A DNA stretch of 64,000 nucleotides from Pseudomonas sp. GD04019 (GTDB lineage Bacteria > Pseudomonadota > Gammaproteobacteria > Pseudomonadales > Pseudomonadaceae): positions 248,001 to 312,000 of the forward strand of contig NZ_JAOEEA010000003.1 in assembly GCF_029837695.1 (NCBI RefSeq). The letters are read 5' to 3'. A model generated the notes under the pieces. The model did not search any database. It was given only the letters and a program-made list of their open reading frames with translations, and was not told the origin of the DNA. Shown piece after piece: positions 52,575 through 64,000 of the stretch. A program made the position numbers and the translations under genes. Each line of letters opens with the position of its first letter. Positions within the stretch are counted from its first letter, which is position 1.

Positions 52575-52937
52575 ATGAACATCGAGCAGATCGTCGACTT
52601 CGCCACGGCCACCAGCGCGCCGCAACACTACCGCCCCGCCGCCGAGAAGATCCTCAAGGGCGATCCCGAGCAGAGCATGCGCAACCACTACGATAGCCCC
52701 TGCGGCCAGTTCAACGTGGGCATCTGGGAAGGCGCCGTCGGCCAGTGGACGTTCAACTACACCGAGCACGAGTACTGCGAGATTCTCCAGGGCGTGTCGG
52801 TGATCCGCGACCAGGACGGCAACGCCAAGACCGTGCGCGCCGGCGACCGCTTCGTCATCCCGGCCGGCCTGAAAGGCACCTGGGAAGTGCTCGAGCCCTG
52901 CCGCAAGGTCTACGTGATCTTCGAGGCCAAGGCTTGA
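52575..52937 (+). CDS. small cupin protein (DUF861 type)
   Basis: A 120-residue single-domain cupin: FNYTEHEYCEILQGVSVIRD and TVRAGDRFVIPAGLKGTWEV. GGCGNWE-type beta-barrel segments are as in the cupin_3 (DUF861) family often found beside amino acid and polyamine oxidation genes. It is divergent from the aldehyde dehydrogenase, with 214 bases between, and ends at a strong terminator. The substrate is not known. Confidence 0.8.
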   Translation: MNIEQIVDFATATSAPQHYRPAAEKILKGDPEQSMRNHYDSPCGQFNVGIWEGAVGQWTFNYTEHEYCEILQGVSVIRDQDGNAKTVRAGDRFVIPAGLKGTWEVLEPCRKVYVIFEAKA

Positions 52938-52995
52938 GGCCAGCTATTTCGGCGGAACTCTATCCGCCCACCGCTTGATCCTGCGACACCCTGTT

Positions 52996-53020
52996 AGCCC
53001 GCGCCCTGCGGGCTTTTTTT
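52996..53020 (+). terminator. intrinsic terminator after the cupin gene
   Basis: AGCCCGC (52996-53002), loop GCCCT, GCGGGCT (53008-53014) and a run of T to 53020. Confidence 0.88.
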
Positions 53021-53042
53021 CGCCCGCACTTTTTCGCAGGCA

Positions 53043-53070
53043 AGAAAAAACCCGCCGAGGCGGGTTTCTT
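53043..53070 (-). terminator. intrinsic terminator after rpmG
   Basis: GAAAAAACCCGC then GCGGGTTTCTT: the stem CCCGC/GCGGG with A/T flanks ends the rpmB-rpmG transcript on the minus strand, 20 bases past rpmG. Confidence 0.8.
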
Positions 53071-53089
53071 CGAACAAGGGCCGGATCAA

Positions 53090-53245
53090 TTACTTGATCT
53101 TGGCTTCCTTGTAGGTCACGTGCTTACGGACGACCGGATCGTATTTCTTGATCTCGATCTTGTCCGGAGTGGTGCGCTTGTTCTTGTCGGTGGTGTAGAA
53201 GTGGCCGGTACCGGCGCTGGACACCAAACGGATCAGTTCACGCAT
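53090..53245 (-). CDS. rpmG: 50S ribosomal protein L33
   Basis: A 51-residue ribosomal protein read from the minus strand: it starts [20 protein letters not shown], continues [20 protein letters not shown], and ends [11 protein letters not shown]. This is the zinc-free, cysteine-less L33 form. It follows rpmB by 10 bases with GGAG before its start, and is co-transcribed with it. Confidence 0.95.
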   Translation of the reverse strand: MRELIRLVSSAGTGHFYTTDKNKRTTPDKIEIKKYDPVVRKHVTYKEAKIK

Positions 53246-53255
53246 GATTAGCTCC

Positions 53256-53492
53256 TTAAACCTTTTCGCCGCGAGCGCGCAGCTCGGACAGAACTACGTC
53301 GATGCCGCGCTTGTCGATGATGCGCATGCCCTTGGCAGAAACGCGCAGACGCACGAAGCGCTTCTCGGACTCGACCCAGAAGCGATGGTGCTGCAGGTTC
53401 GGCAGGAAACGACGACGGGTTTTGTTGTTAGCGTGGGAAACGTTGTTCCCGGTTACCGGACCCTTACCGGTAACTTGACAGACTCTCGACAT
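53256..53492 (-). CDS. rpmB: 50S ribosomal protein L28
   Basis: A 78-residue ribosomal protein: [40 protein letters not shown], and [16 protein letters not shown]. It is the first gene of rpmB-rpmG. The promoter at 53640-53668 leaves a leader of about 140 bases, in which I see no specific element. Confidence 0.96.
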   Translation of the reverse strand: MSRVCQVTGKGPVTGNNVSHANNKTRRRFLPNLQHHRFWVESEKRFVRLRVSAKGMRIIDKRGIDVVLSELRARGEKV

Positions 53493-53639
53493 GCCTCAGC
53501 CCTCTAAACCACATGCCCAACCCGGCATGGGTTGGCCGCTTGAACTCAATAGTCATTTGGCGCTCAGCGCCGCGTTTCTCGGGGGTCTTACCGGCGTTTA
53601 GCGTTGCCGCTGGACCGGGCCCCTAGAAAAGAGCGCTGC

Positions 53640-53668
53640 TTTATACCAGAACACCCAGTCACCCGCAA
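53640..53668 (-). promoter_or_regulatory. sigma70 promoter of rpmB-rpmG
   Basis: On the minus strand TTGCGG (53668-53663), a 17-base spacer and TATAAA (53645-53640). A strong promoter is expected for ribosomal protein genes. The 322 bases between rpmB and the substrate-binding protein gene hold no other gene. Confidence 0.75.
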
Positions 53669-53814
53669 GAATTGCCGTGCCTTGCCGAACACCGTGGCCG
53701 CCAGGAACGGCGGCCTCTCGCGGCTACGGCGCCGCAACCGCTCGTCGCCCGATTCGATTGTCTGCCCGCGGTCTTTGGTCTAGGGTTGGCCTCTTGCCAT
53801 TCGGAGGACTCGCG

Positions 53815-55392
53815 ATGCGCCTTGCCGCCCTGCCCCTGCTGCTCGCTCCCGTGCTGAGCCAAGCCGCCACCCTCAGCGTGTGCACCGAGGCCAGCCCGGA
53901 TGGTTTCGACGTGGTGCAGTACAACTCGCTGACCACCACCAACGCCTCGGCCGACGTGCTAATGAACCGTCTGGTGGACTACGACGCCGCGGCCGGCAAG
54001 CTGGTAGCGAGCCTGGCCGAACGCTGGGAAGTGTCTGCCGATGGCCTGAGCTGGACCTTCCAGTTGCGCCCCGGAGTGAAATTCCAGCGTACCGAATGGT
54101 TTGCTCCCAGCCGCGAGCTGAACGCAGACGACGTGCTGTTCAGCTTCCAGCGCATGCTCGACACCGCCCATCCCTGGCACAAGGTCGCCGTCAGCGGCTA
54201 TCCGCATGCCCAGTCCATGCAGTGGCCGGCGCTGATCGAGCGCATCGAGGCACCGACGCCGCTGAGCGTGCGCTTCGTCCTCAAGCATCCGGACGCCACC
54301 TTCCTCGCCACCCTGAGCATGGGCTTCGCCTCCATCTATAGTGCCGAGTACGCCGCCAAGCTGCTGGCCGCCGGCACGCCGGAAAAGCTCAACGCCCAGC
54401 CGGTGGGCACCGGCCCCTTCGTGCTCAAGCGCTTCCAGAAGGATGCGGTGATCCGCTACACCGCCAACCCGGACTACTTCGCCGGCAAGCCGGCCGTCGA
54501 TGGCCTGGTATTCGCCATCACCCCGGACGCCAATGTACGCCTGCAGAAGCTCAAGCGCGGCGAGTGCCAGATCGCCCTCTCTCCCAAGCCACTGGACGTG
54601 CAGAGCGCGCGCCAGGAGCCGAAGCTGAAAGTGAGCGAGACGCCGGCGTTCATGACCGCCTTCGTTGGCATCAACAGCCAGCACCCGCCGCTGGACAAGC
54701 CGCAGGTGCGCCAGGCCATCAACCTGGCCTTCGACAAGGCCAGCTACCTGAAGGCCGTGTTCGAGGGCAGCGCTACCCCGGCCAGCGGGCCCTACCCGCC
54801 CAACACCTGGAGTTACGCCAAGGAGCTGCCGGGCTACGCCCACGACCCAGCCAAGGCCAAGGCACTGCTGGCCGAGGCGGGTCTGGCAGACGGCTTCAAG
54901 ACCACGATCTGGACCCGCCCCTCGGGCAGCCTGCTCAACCCCAACCCGACCCTCGGCGCCCAGCTGCTGCAGGCAGACCTGGCCAAGGTCGGCATCCAGG
55001 CGGCAATCCGCGTGATCGAATGGGGCGAACTGATCCGCCGGGCCAAGGCCGGCGAGCACGATCTGCTGTTCATGGGCTGGGCCGGTGACAATGGCGACCC
55101 GGATAATTTCCTGACGCCGCAATTCGCCTGCGCCTCGGTGCAGTCCGGGCTGAACTTCGCCCGCTACTGCGATCCGCAGCTGGACAAGCTGATCGCCGAC
55201 GGCAAAGCCGCCAGTGCCCAGGAGCAGCGCAGCGCCCTGTACCAGCAGGCGCAAAGGCTGATCCAGCAACAGGCACTGTGGTTGCCGCTGGCCCACCCCA
55301 CCGCCTTCGCCCTGCACAGCGACAAGGTCAGCGGCTATCAGGTCAGCCCGTTCGGCCGCCAGGCTTTTGCCTCGGTAAAGCTTCTCCCTTGA
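53815..55392 (+). CDS. periplasmic peptide-binding protein of an ABC transporter (DppA/SapA-like)
   Basis: A 525-residue SBP family 5 protein. The signal peptide MRLAALPLLLAPVLSQA, then TLSVCTEASPDGFDVVQYNS, is as in dipeptide-binding proteins. The segment LVASLAERWEVSADGLSWTF is the family signature, and KHPDATFLATLSMGFASIYS is typical of DppA. The start is ATG 53815 with GGAGG upstream. No permease or ATPase genes follow in this window, so it must share a transporter encoded elsewhere. A REP pair follows. Confidence 0.88.
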   Translation: MRLAALPLLLAPVLSQAATLSVCTEASPDGFDVVQYNSLTTTNASADVLMNRLVDYDAAAGKLVASLAERWEVSADGLSWTFQLRPGVKFQRTEWFAPSRELNADDVLFSFQRMLDTAHPWHKVAVSGYPHAQSMQWPALIERIEAPTPLSVRFVLKHPDATFLATLSMGFASIYSAEYAAKLLAAGTPEKLNAQPVGTGPFVLKRFQKDAVIRYTANPDYFAGKPAVDGLVFAITPDANVRLQKLKRGECQIALSPKPLDVQSARQEPKLKVSETPAFMTAFVGINSQHPPLDKPQVRQAINLAFDKASYLKAVFEGSATPASGPYPPNTWSYAKELPGYAHDPAKAKALLAEAGLADGFKTTIWTRPSGSLLNPNPTLGAQLLQADLAKVGIQAAIRVIEWGELIRRAKAGEHDLLFMGWAGDNGDPDNFLTPQFACASVQSGLNFARYCDPQLDKLIADGKAASAQEQRSALYQQAQRLIQQQALWLPLAHPTAFALHSDKVSGYQVSPFGRQAFASVKLLP

Positions 55393-55396
55393 TTGC

Positions 55397-55458
55397 GCAG
55401 GAGCGAGCTCTGCTCGCGAAGCTCTTTGCGGACCGGGTTCGCGAGCAAAGCTCGCTCA
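55397..55458. repeat. REP inverted pair
   Basis: GCAGGAGCGAGCTCTGCTCG and the inverted GCGAGCAAAGCTCGCTCAC, the same REP family as at 45987-46052. The right end overlaps the radC stop codon (55456-55458). Confidence 0.78.
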
Positions 55459-56130
55459 CACCCAGCCGAACTCGGCCATCGACAGCGGCTCGCCGTCGCC
55501 GACGATGAAGTGGTCGAGCACCCGCACCTCGATCAGACCGAGCGCCTCCTTGAGCCGCTCGGTGAGCAGGCGGTCGGCCTGGCTCGGTTCCGCCACCCCT
55601 GAAGGATGGTTGTGCACCAGGATGGCCGCCGCCGCGTTATGCGCCAGGGCGCGCTTGACCACCTGCCGCGGGTAAACGCTGGCGCCGTCGATGGAGCCGA
55701 AGAACAGCGCCTCGAAGCAGATCACCCGGTGCTTGGCATCGAGAAACAGGCAGCCGAACACCTCGTGCGGCTCATGGCGCAGGCGCGCCTTGAGGTAATC
55801 GCGCACCGCCTGCGGGCTCTCCAGCGCCGAATCCCGGCGCAGCCGCTCGGCCAGGTGACGACGTCCCATCTCCAGCACCGCCTGCAGCTGGGCGAACTTG
55901 GCCGGCCCCAGCCCAAGGCGCTGGCTGAAGGACTCCAGATCGGCCTCCAGCAGCGCCCGCAGGCTGCCGAAATCGGCCAGCAGGTGGCGCGCCAGGTCTA
56001 CCGCGCTCTGCCCGGCCACCCCGGTGCGCAGGAATATCGCCAGCAACTCGGCATCGCTCAGCGCCGCCGCACCCAGTTCCAGAAGCTTCTCCCGCGGGCG
56101 TTCCGCCGCGGGCCAATCGCGTATGCTCAT
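55456..56130 (-). CDS. radC: RadC, JAB/MPN-domain protein
   Basis: A 224-residue protein. Helix-hairpin-helix DNA-binding start ([40 protein letters not shown]) and a C-terminal JAB metal site ([17 protein letters not shown]). Its role in repair is uncertain despite the name. It is intact here, relevant because Tn554 elements insert in radC. It is divergent from coaBC, 136 bases away. Confidence 0.93.
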   Translation of the reverse strand: MSIRDWPAAERPREKLLELGAAALSDAELLAIFLRTGVAGQSAVDLARHLLADFGSLRALLEADLESFSQRLGLGPAKFAQLQAVLEMGRRHLAERLRRDSALESPQAVRDYLKARLRHEPHEVFGCLFLDAKHRVICFEALFFGSIDGASVYPRQVVKRALAHNAAAAILVHNHPSGVAEPSQADRLLTERLKEALGLIEVRVLDHFIVGDGEPLSMAEFGWV

Positions 56131-56266
56131 GACCTCTCCCTGTCAGTCGGCCCGCTGTTCCCGCGCAGGCCCTGTGCTATCTTAGCCCGGCTTTTTTGGC
56201 GCGTTGGTCGGCCTGGGGAGGTGCCTCCAGCGCGTTGCTATCCACCACATTATTAAAGGCAGGCCT

Positions 56267-57475
56267 ATGCAGCGGCTGTATCGGAAACGCATCGTCCTGG
56301 GCGTCGGCGGCGGCATCGCCGCCTACAAGAGCGCCGAACTGGTCCGCCGCCTGCGCGACCAGGGCGCCGAGGTACGGGTGGTGATGACCCGCGGCGGTCG
56401 CGAATTCATCACCCCGCTGACCCTGCAGGCCTTGTCCGGCCACCCGGTACACCTGGACCTGCTCGACCCGGCCGCCGAGGCCGCCATGGGCCACATCGAG
56501 TTGGCCAAGTGGGCGGACCTGGTGCTGATCGCCCCGGCCACTGCCGACATCATGGCGCGCCTGACCCAAGGCGTGGCCGACGACCTGCTGACCACCCTGG
56601 TGCTGGCCACCGATGCCCAGGTTGCCCTGGCCCCGGCGATGAACCAGGCCATGTGGCGCGACGATGCCACCCAGGCCAATGCCCAGGCGCTGCAAAAGCG
56701 CAGCTACCAGCTGTTCGGCCCGGCCGCCGGCAGCCAGGCCTGCGGCGATGTCGGCCTCGGCCGCATGCTCGAAGCCGACGAGCTGGCCCAACGCGCCGCC
56801 GACTGCTTCCAGTGGCAAGCCCTGACTGGCAAGCACGTACTGATCACCGCCGGCCCGACCCAGGAAAATATCGATCCGGTGCGCTACATCACCAATCACA
56901 GCTCCGGCAAGATGGGCTTCGCCCTGGCCGAAGCGGCCGTGGAGGCCGGCGCCAAGGTGACGCTGGTGACCGGCCCGGTGCACCTGCCGACGCCGGATCG
57001 GGTCAACCGCATCGACGTGGTCAGCGCCCGCGACATGCTGGCCGCCTGCGAGGCCGCCATGCCTTGCGACCTGCTGATCGCCTCCGCCGCCGTAGCCGAC
57101 TATCGCCCGGAAGTGGTGGCCCCGCACAAGATGAAGAAGGACCCCACCACCGGCGAGGGCCTGCTGCTGCAGCTGGTGCGCAACCCGGACATCCTCGCCA
57201 CCATCGCCGGCCGTGAAGATCGTCCGTTCAGCGTGGGCTTCGCCGCAGAAACCGAGAACCTGCTCGGCTATGCTGCGCGCAAGCTGAAAGACAAGAACCT
57301 CGATCTGATCGTTGCCAATGATGTGGCCAACCCCACCATCGGCTTCAATAGCGAAGAGAACGCCATCACCGTGATCGACCGCGAGCTGCAGGCGAGCGCC
57401 TTCGCCCAGACCAGCAAGAGCAAGATCGCCCGCCAGCTGGTGGCCTTCATCGCCGAGCGTCTCAACCGCGCCTGA
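56267..57475 (+). CDS. coaBC: CoaBC, phosphopantothenoylcysteine decarboxylase/synthetase
   Basis: A 402-residue bifunctional coenzyme A enzyme from the ATG at 56267 ([20 protein letters not shown]). CoaC part: FMN flavoprotein with [12 protein letters not shown]. CoaB part: [20 protein letters not shown], then [14 protein letters not shown], and the late [13 protein letters not shown]. It joins cysteine to phosphopantothenate and decarboxylates it. dut follows 22 bases later, so they probably share a transcript. Confidence 0.95.
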   Translation: MQRLYRKRIVLGVGGGIAAYKSAELVRRLRDQGAEVRVVMTRGGREFITPLTLQALSGHPVHLDLLDPAAEAAMGHIELAKWADLVLIAPATADIMARLTQGVADDLLTTLVLATDAQVALAPAMNQAMWRDDATQANAQALQKRSYQLFGPAAGSQACGDVGLGRMLEADELAQRAADCFQWQALTGKHVLITAGPTQENIDPVRYITNHSSGKMGFALAEAAVEAGAKVTLVTGPVHLPTPDRVNRIDVVSARDMLAACEAAMPCDLLIASAAVADYRPEVVAPHKMKKDPTTGEGLLLQLVRNPDILATIAGREDRPFSVGFAAETENLLGYAARKLKDKNLDLIVANDVANPTIGFNSEENAITVIDRELQASAFAQTSKSKIARQLVAFIAERLNRA

Positions 57476-57497
57476 ACCATTCGTTACGGAAATTGAT

Positions 57498-57953
57498 ATG
57501 CACGCTCTGCAAGCCAAGATTCTCGACCCGCGCCTGGGCAGTGACTTTCCCCTGCCGCAGTACGCCACGCCCGGCTCCGCCGGCCTCGACCTGCGCGCCA
57601 TGCTCAAGCAGGACACCGTGCTTGAGCCTGGGCAGACCCTGCTGATCCCGACCGGTCTGTCCATCTACATCGCCGACCCGAACCTGGCTGCCCTGGTCCT
57701 GCCGCGCTCCGGCTTGGGCCACAAGCATGGCGTCGTGCTCGGCAACCTGGTCGGCCTGATCGACTCCGACTACCAGGGCGAGCTGATGGTGTCCTGCTGG
57801 AACCGCGGCCAGACGCCGTTCACCATCGCCATCGGCGAGCGCATCGCCCAGCTGGTACTGGTACCGGTGGTGCAGGCGCACTTCGAACTGGTCGAGGAAT
57901 TCGACGCAAGCCAACGCGGTGCCGGTGGCTTCGGCCACTCCGGCAGCCACTGA
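57498..57953 (+). CDS. dut: dUTPase
   Basis: A 151-residue trimeric dUTPase that hydrolyses dUTP to dUMP. Conserved motifs: [32 protein letters not shown] ([11 protein letters not shown] follows) and the C-terminal [10 protein letters not shown]. It sits between coaBC and algC, the usual Pseudomonas order. Confidence 0.96.
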   Translation: MHALQAKILDPRLGSDFPLPQYATPGSAGLDLRAMLKQDTVLEPGQTLLIPTGLSIYIADPNLAALVLPRSGLGHKHGVVLGNLVGLIDSDYQGELMVSCWNRGQTPFTIAIGERIAQLVLVPVVQAHFELVEEFDASQRGAGGFGHSGSH

Positions 57954-57991
57954 ATTCGCCTGTTCAGGATCAATCGCCAGGGAGACGTTGC

Positions 57992-61506
<3,515 letters not shown>

Positions 61507-61524
61507 TGGCGCCGCGCGGCAGGG

Positions 61525-62127
61525 TCACTCGCCGCGCAGCTCTACCAGGCGCGCACGATCGGCGGCGAACGTCGCCTCCGCATCACTGCGGCTCTGCTGA
61601 TGGCGTTGTATATCCTTCTCAACGCCCACCTGCTCGGCCTTGAGGTTGTCTATTTGCACCAACAGATGCTCTGGCACTTTGCGCCCAGCACGCTCAAAAT
61701 CGGCAGCCTGGGCTTGCAAATTGGCCTGCTGAGCACGCAGGGAATGCAAGTTACTCTGCGCTACACGTATAACCCCATCCAGCTCAGCAAGCTTGCGATC
61801 GCGCGCACGGTCCACATCGACTGGCTCCGAATAGATACGTAGCAACTGGACATCGGACTTTGCCCTGGCCTTTTCCTCGGCAAGGCGCTGACGCTCCTCA
61901 AGCGTGGGGGCCGGTGGCACCTTTCGAAGTACTCGTCCATCGACATCGAGTACCTCGTAGCCATTGGAAATGAACTCTGGAGGAATTCCCTGCCGACTGA
62001 TCACTACTCTGCCCTGATTGTCCTTGTAGCGATAGGACTCAATACCGGCATCTGCCGCATTGGCGACAGACGCCATATGAGGCATCGCGGCAATCATGAG
62101 GACCACAAGCTTCGCCAATCGGAACAT
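61525..62127 (-). CDS. DUF4124-type exported coiled-coil protein
   Basis: A 200-residue protein with signal peptide (LVVLMIAAMPHMASVANA), then a short DUF4124-like beta domain (IESYRYKDNQGRVVISRQGI). A C-terminal coiled coil follows (NLHSLRAQQANLQAQAADFE, LLVQIDNLKAEQVGVEKDIQ). Periplasmic, function unknown. It lies between argB and pyrE on the pyrE strand, 20 bases from the pyrE end. Confidence 0.8.
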   Translation of the reverse strand: MFRLAKLVVLMIAAMPHMASVANAADAGIESYRYKDNQGRVVISRQGIPPEFISNGYEVLDVDGRVLRKVPPAPTLEERQRLAEEKARAKSDVQLLRIYSEPVDVDRARDRKLAELDGVIRVAQSNLHSLRAQQANLQAQAADFERAGRKVPEHLLVQIDNLKAEQVGVEKDIQRHQQSRSDAEATFAADRARLVELRGE

Positions 62128-62147
62128 GGAGCTTTTCCTTGTTATGG

Positions 62148-62789
62148 TCAGATGCCGTACTGCGCGCGGTAAGCCTCCACCGCCGGCAGATGTTTTTTCA
62201 GCTCAGCATCTTCTGCCAGATAATCCAGTACCTGCTCCAGGGACACAATACTGACCACCGGCATGCCGTAGTCGCGCTCCACTTCCTGGATCGCCGACAG
62301 CTCGCCCTGGCCACGTTCCTGGCGGTTCAGCGCGATCAGCACGCCGGCCGCCTGGGCGCCCTGGGCCTGGATGATCTGCATCACCTCGCGAATCGCGGTG
62401 CCGGCGGTGATCACGTCGTCGACGATCATCACCCGACCTGCGAGCGGCGCACCGACCAGGGTGCCACCTTCGCCGTGAGCCTTGGCCTCCTTGCGATTGA
62501 AGCACCAGGGCAGGTCGCGGTCATGCTGCTCGGCCAGCGCCACGGCCGTGGCCGCCGCCAGCGGGATACCCTTGTACGCCGGGCCGAACAGCACATCGAA
62601 GTCGATGCCAGCTTCGATCAGCGCCGACGCATAGAAGCGCCCCAGCCTGGCCAGCGCCAGGCCGCTGTTGAACAGTCCGGCATTAAAGAAGTAGGGGCTG
62701 GTGCGCCCGGACTTGAGGGTGAATTCACCGAAGCGCAGCACGCCGCGTTCGATGGCAAAACGGATGAATTCGCGTTGATACGCCTGCAT
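62148..62789 (-). CDS. pyrE: orotate phosphoribosyltransferase
   Basis: A 213-residue type I PRTase: [20 protein letters not shown] at the N-terminus, the PRPP loop [18 protein letters not shown], and the flexible loop [15 protein letters not shown]. It makes OMP in pyrimidine synthesis. It is divergent from crc, with 92 bases between them, as in other Pseudomonas genomes. Confidence 0.96.
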   Translation of the reverse strand: MQAYQREFIRFAIERGVLRFGEFTLKSGRTSPYFFNAGLFNSGLALARLGRFYASALIEAGIDFDVLFGPAYKGIPLAAATAVALAEQHDRDLPWCFNRKEAKAHGEGGTLVGAPLAGRVMIVDDVITAGTAIREVMQIIQAQGAQAAGVLIALNRQERGQGELSAIQEVERDYGMPVVSIVSLEQVLDYLAEDAELKKHLPAVEAYRAQYGI

Positions 62790-62881
62790 GCAAAGCTCCG
62801 TACGGCACGGATTTAGCTATGAATTTAGCTAATGGGAATGAGCTCGGGTATCATACACGCAGGTGTTTTTGGGGGCCATTT

Positions 62882-63661
62882 ATGCGGATCATCAGTGTGA
62901 ACGTGAATGGTATTCAGGCCGCAGTCGAGCGAGGTTTGCTCAGCTGGCTGCAGGCCCAGAATGCCGACGTGATCTGCCTGCAAGATACTCGCGCCTCTTC
63001 CTTCGAACTCGATGACCCGGCCTTCCAGCTGGATGGCTATTTCCTCTATGCCGTCGACGCCGAAGTGCCCGAACAGGGCGGCGTGGCCCTGTACTCCCGG
63101 TTGCAACCCAAGGCGGTGATCCACGGCCTGGGCTTCGAATCGGCCGATCGGTACGGGCGTTATCTGCAGGCGGATTTCGACAAGGTCAGTATCGCCACCC
63201 TGCTGCTGCCATCCGGCCAGGGCGGGGACGAGAACTTGAATCAGAAATTCAAGTTCATCGACGACTTCACCGGTTACCTGGACAAGCAACGTCGCAAGCG
63301 CCGCGAGTACATCTACTGCGGCTCGCTGTTCGTCGCCCACCAGAAACTGGACGTGAAGAACTGGCGCGACTGCCAGCAGCTGCCGGGCTTTCTCGCGCCG
63401 GAACGCGCCTGGATGGATGAAGTGGTTGGCACCATGGGCTATGTCGACGCCCTGCGCGAAGTCAGTCGCGAGGGCGATCAGTACAGCTGGTGGCCGGACA
63501 GCGAGCAGGCGGAGATGCTCAATCTCGGCTGGCGCTTCGACTATCAGCTGCTCACTCCGGGCCTGCGCCGCGTGGTGCGCAACGCCAAGCTGCCGCGTCA
63601 GCCGCGCTTCTCCCAGCACGCCCCGCTGATCGTCGACTACGACTGGCTGCTCAGCGTCTAA
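62882..63661 (+). CDS. crc: Crc, catabolite repression control protein
   Basis: A 259-residue protein of the exonuclease III/EEP fold from the ATG at 62882 (MRIISVNVNGIQAAVERGLL). Crc lacks nuclease activity and acts with Hfq to block translation of target mRNAs when preferred carbon sources are present. Full-length family features: ADVICLQDTRASSFELDDPA, REYIYCGSLFVAHQKLDVKN and the late SQHAPLIVDYDWLL. It is a pseudomonad hallmark and supports the genus call. Confidence 0.95.
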   Translation: MRIISVNVNGIQAAVERGLLSWLQAQNADVICLQDTRASSFELDDPAFQLDGYFLYAVDAEVPEQGGVALYSRLQPKAVIHGLGFESADRYGRYLQADFDKVSIATLLLPSGQGGDENLNQKFKFIDDFTGYLDKQRRKRREYIYCGSLFVAHQKLDVKNWRDCQQLPGFLAPERAWMDEVVGTMGYVDALREVSREGDQYSWWPDSEQAEMLNLGWRFDYQLLTPGLRRVVRNAKLPRQPRFSQHAPLIVDYDWLLSV

Positions 63662-63680
63662 GCAGCCAGCCCCTCGCCGC

Positions 63681-64000
63681 CTAGGCGCGCAAACCCTTCC
63701 AGGCTTTGCCAGCCACACTCACCACAGCCAGCACCAGAGCGCCGACCAGTACGCCGAACAAGGCATCGACCAGGGTCGGCGTCAGCACGGCCAGCACGCC
63801 GCCGATACCCGGCACGCCATGGACCGCGTCGACCCAGTGGTGGATCAGGTCATGAGCACCGGGAATGCCGTGGGTAAGGATACCGCCACCGACCATGAAC
63901 ATGGCCGCCGTGCCCACCACCGACAACAGCTTCATCAGCCATGGCGCCAGCCACAGGATGCCGCGCCCCAGGCTCTGTGCCGCAGCGCTGCCACGCTGGC
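63681..64000 (-). CDS. DUF808 (YedI-like) membrane protein, 3' part
   Basis: The visible ~106 residues form the C-terminus of a DUF808 membrane protein: RGILWLAPWLMKLLSVVGTA, AMFMVGGGILTHGIPGAHDL and LTPTLVDALFGVLVGALVLA. The frame runs open to the right edge of the window, so the start is outside. Function unknown; usually an inner-membrane protein of about 300 residues. It is convergent with crc, 19 bases away. Confidence 0.82.
   Translation of the reverse strand, partial: QRGSAAAQSLGRGILWLAPWLMKLLSVVGTAAMFMVGGGILTHGIPGAHDLIHHWVDAVHGVPGIGGVLAVLTPTLVDALFGVLVGALVLAVVSVAGKAWKGLRA

Noticed and set aside
55456..56130. radC as the island target, because Tn554-like elements use radC
   Set aside because: radC is intact with normal start and stop; the interrupted gene is comM.

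Overview
The window is a piece of a Pseudomonas chromosome. From about 26.6 kb to the end it is GC-rich and carries a familiar Pseudomonas gene order (comM/yifB, betT, LysR, MATE, GGDEF/EAL, rep, cytochrome c5, XRE-cupin regulator, dadX, ridA, dadA, lrp, puuB-like oxidase, aldehyde dehydrogenase, rpmG-rpmB, substrate-binding protein, radC, coaBC, dut, algC, argB, pyrE, crc). From memory this closely follows the order in P. aeruginosa PAO1. Crc, the long AlgC and Pseudomonas-style REP repeats fix the genus; the species is not determined.

Bases 1 to about 26,634 are the right-hand part of a genomic island that interrupts comM. Only the comM 3' part is visible (26635-27224); the 5' part and the other island end lie beyond the left edge. 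The island ends in a tightly overlapping four-gene operon of large tyrosine-recombinase-like proteins plus a small coiled-coil protein (20302-26504), the presumed integration module. It is preceded by an island-borne MvaT/H-NS-type silencer.

Island cargo from left to right: small hypothetical genes (1-1566); an ATPase-Toprim protein with a membrane partner, OLD/PARIS-like (1690-4223); two small exported proteins; an SOS-controlled mutagenesis cassette imuA-imuB / yedK / dnaE2 with two LexA boxes (5391-11343); a retron-like locus (11565-13454); a umuC remnant; a HEPN plus membrane-protein pair; a divergent four-gene cluster of NYN nuclease, Abi-type protein, PLD nuclease and zinc-ribbon protein; and MvaT. 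Most of the cargo is probably phage defence or DNA damage response.

The most interesting object is the retron-like locus. A palindromic operator abuts a sigma70 promoter, followed by a structured leader with pairable a1/a2 ends and a 10-bp hairpin, then a hairpin that buries the Shine-Dalgarno of a 55-residue basic, hydrophobic ORF. XRE regulator and retron-type reverse transcriptase genes follow. An exact 9-base repeat places the loop sequence of the putative msd hairpin also in the open part of the Shine-Dalgarno hairpin. The reverse-transcribed DNA would therefore be complementary to the translational lock of the small ORF. This suggests a specific testable model in which msDNA switches on a small toxin.

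The core half is ordinary metabolism: D-alanine catabolism (dadA, ridA, dadX, lrp), polyamine/GABA-type catabolism (puuD-like, puuB-like, aldehyde dehydrogenase, PauR-like regulator, cupin), choline uptake, DNA repair, nucleotide and sugar-phosphate enzymes, and carbon catabolite control.
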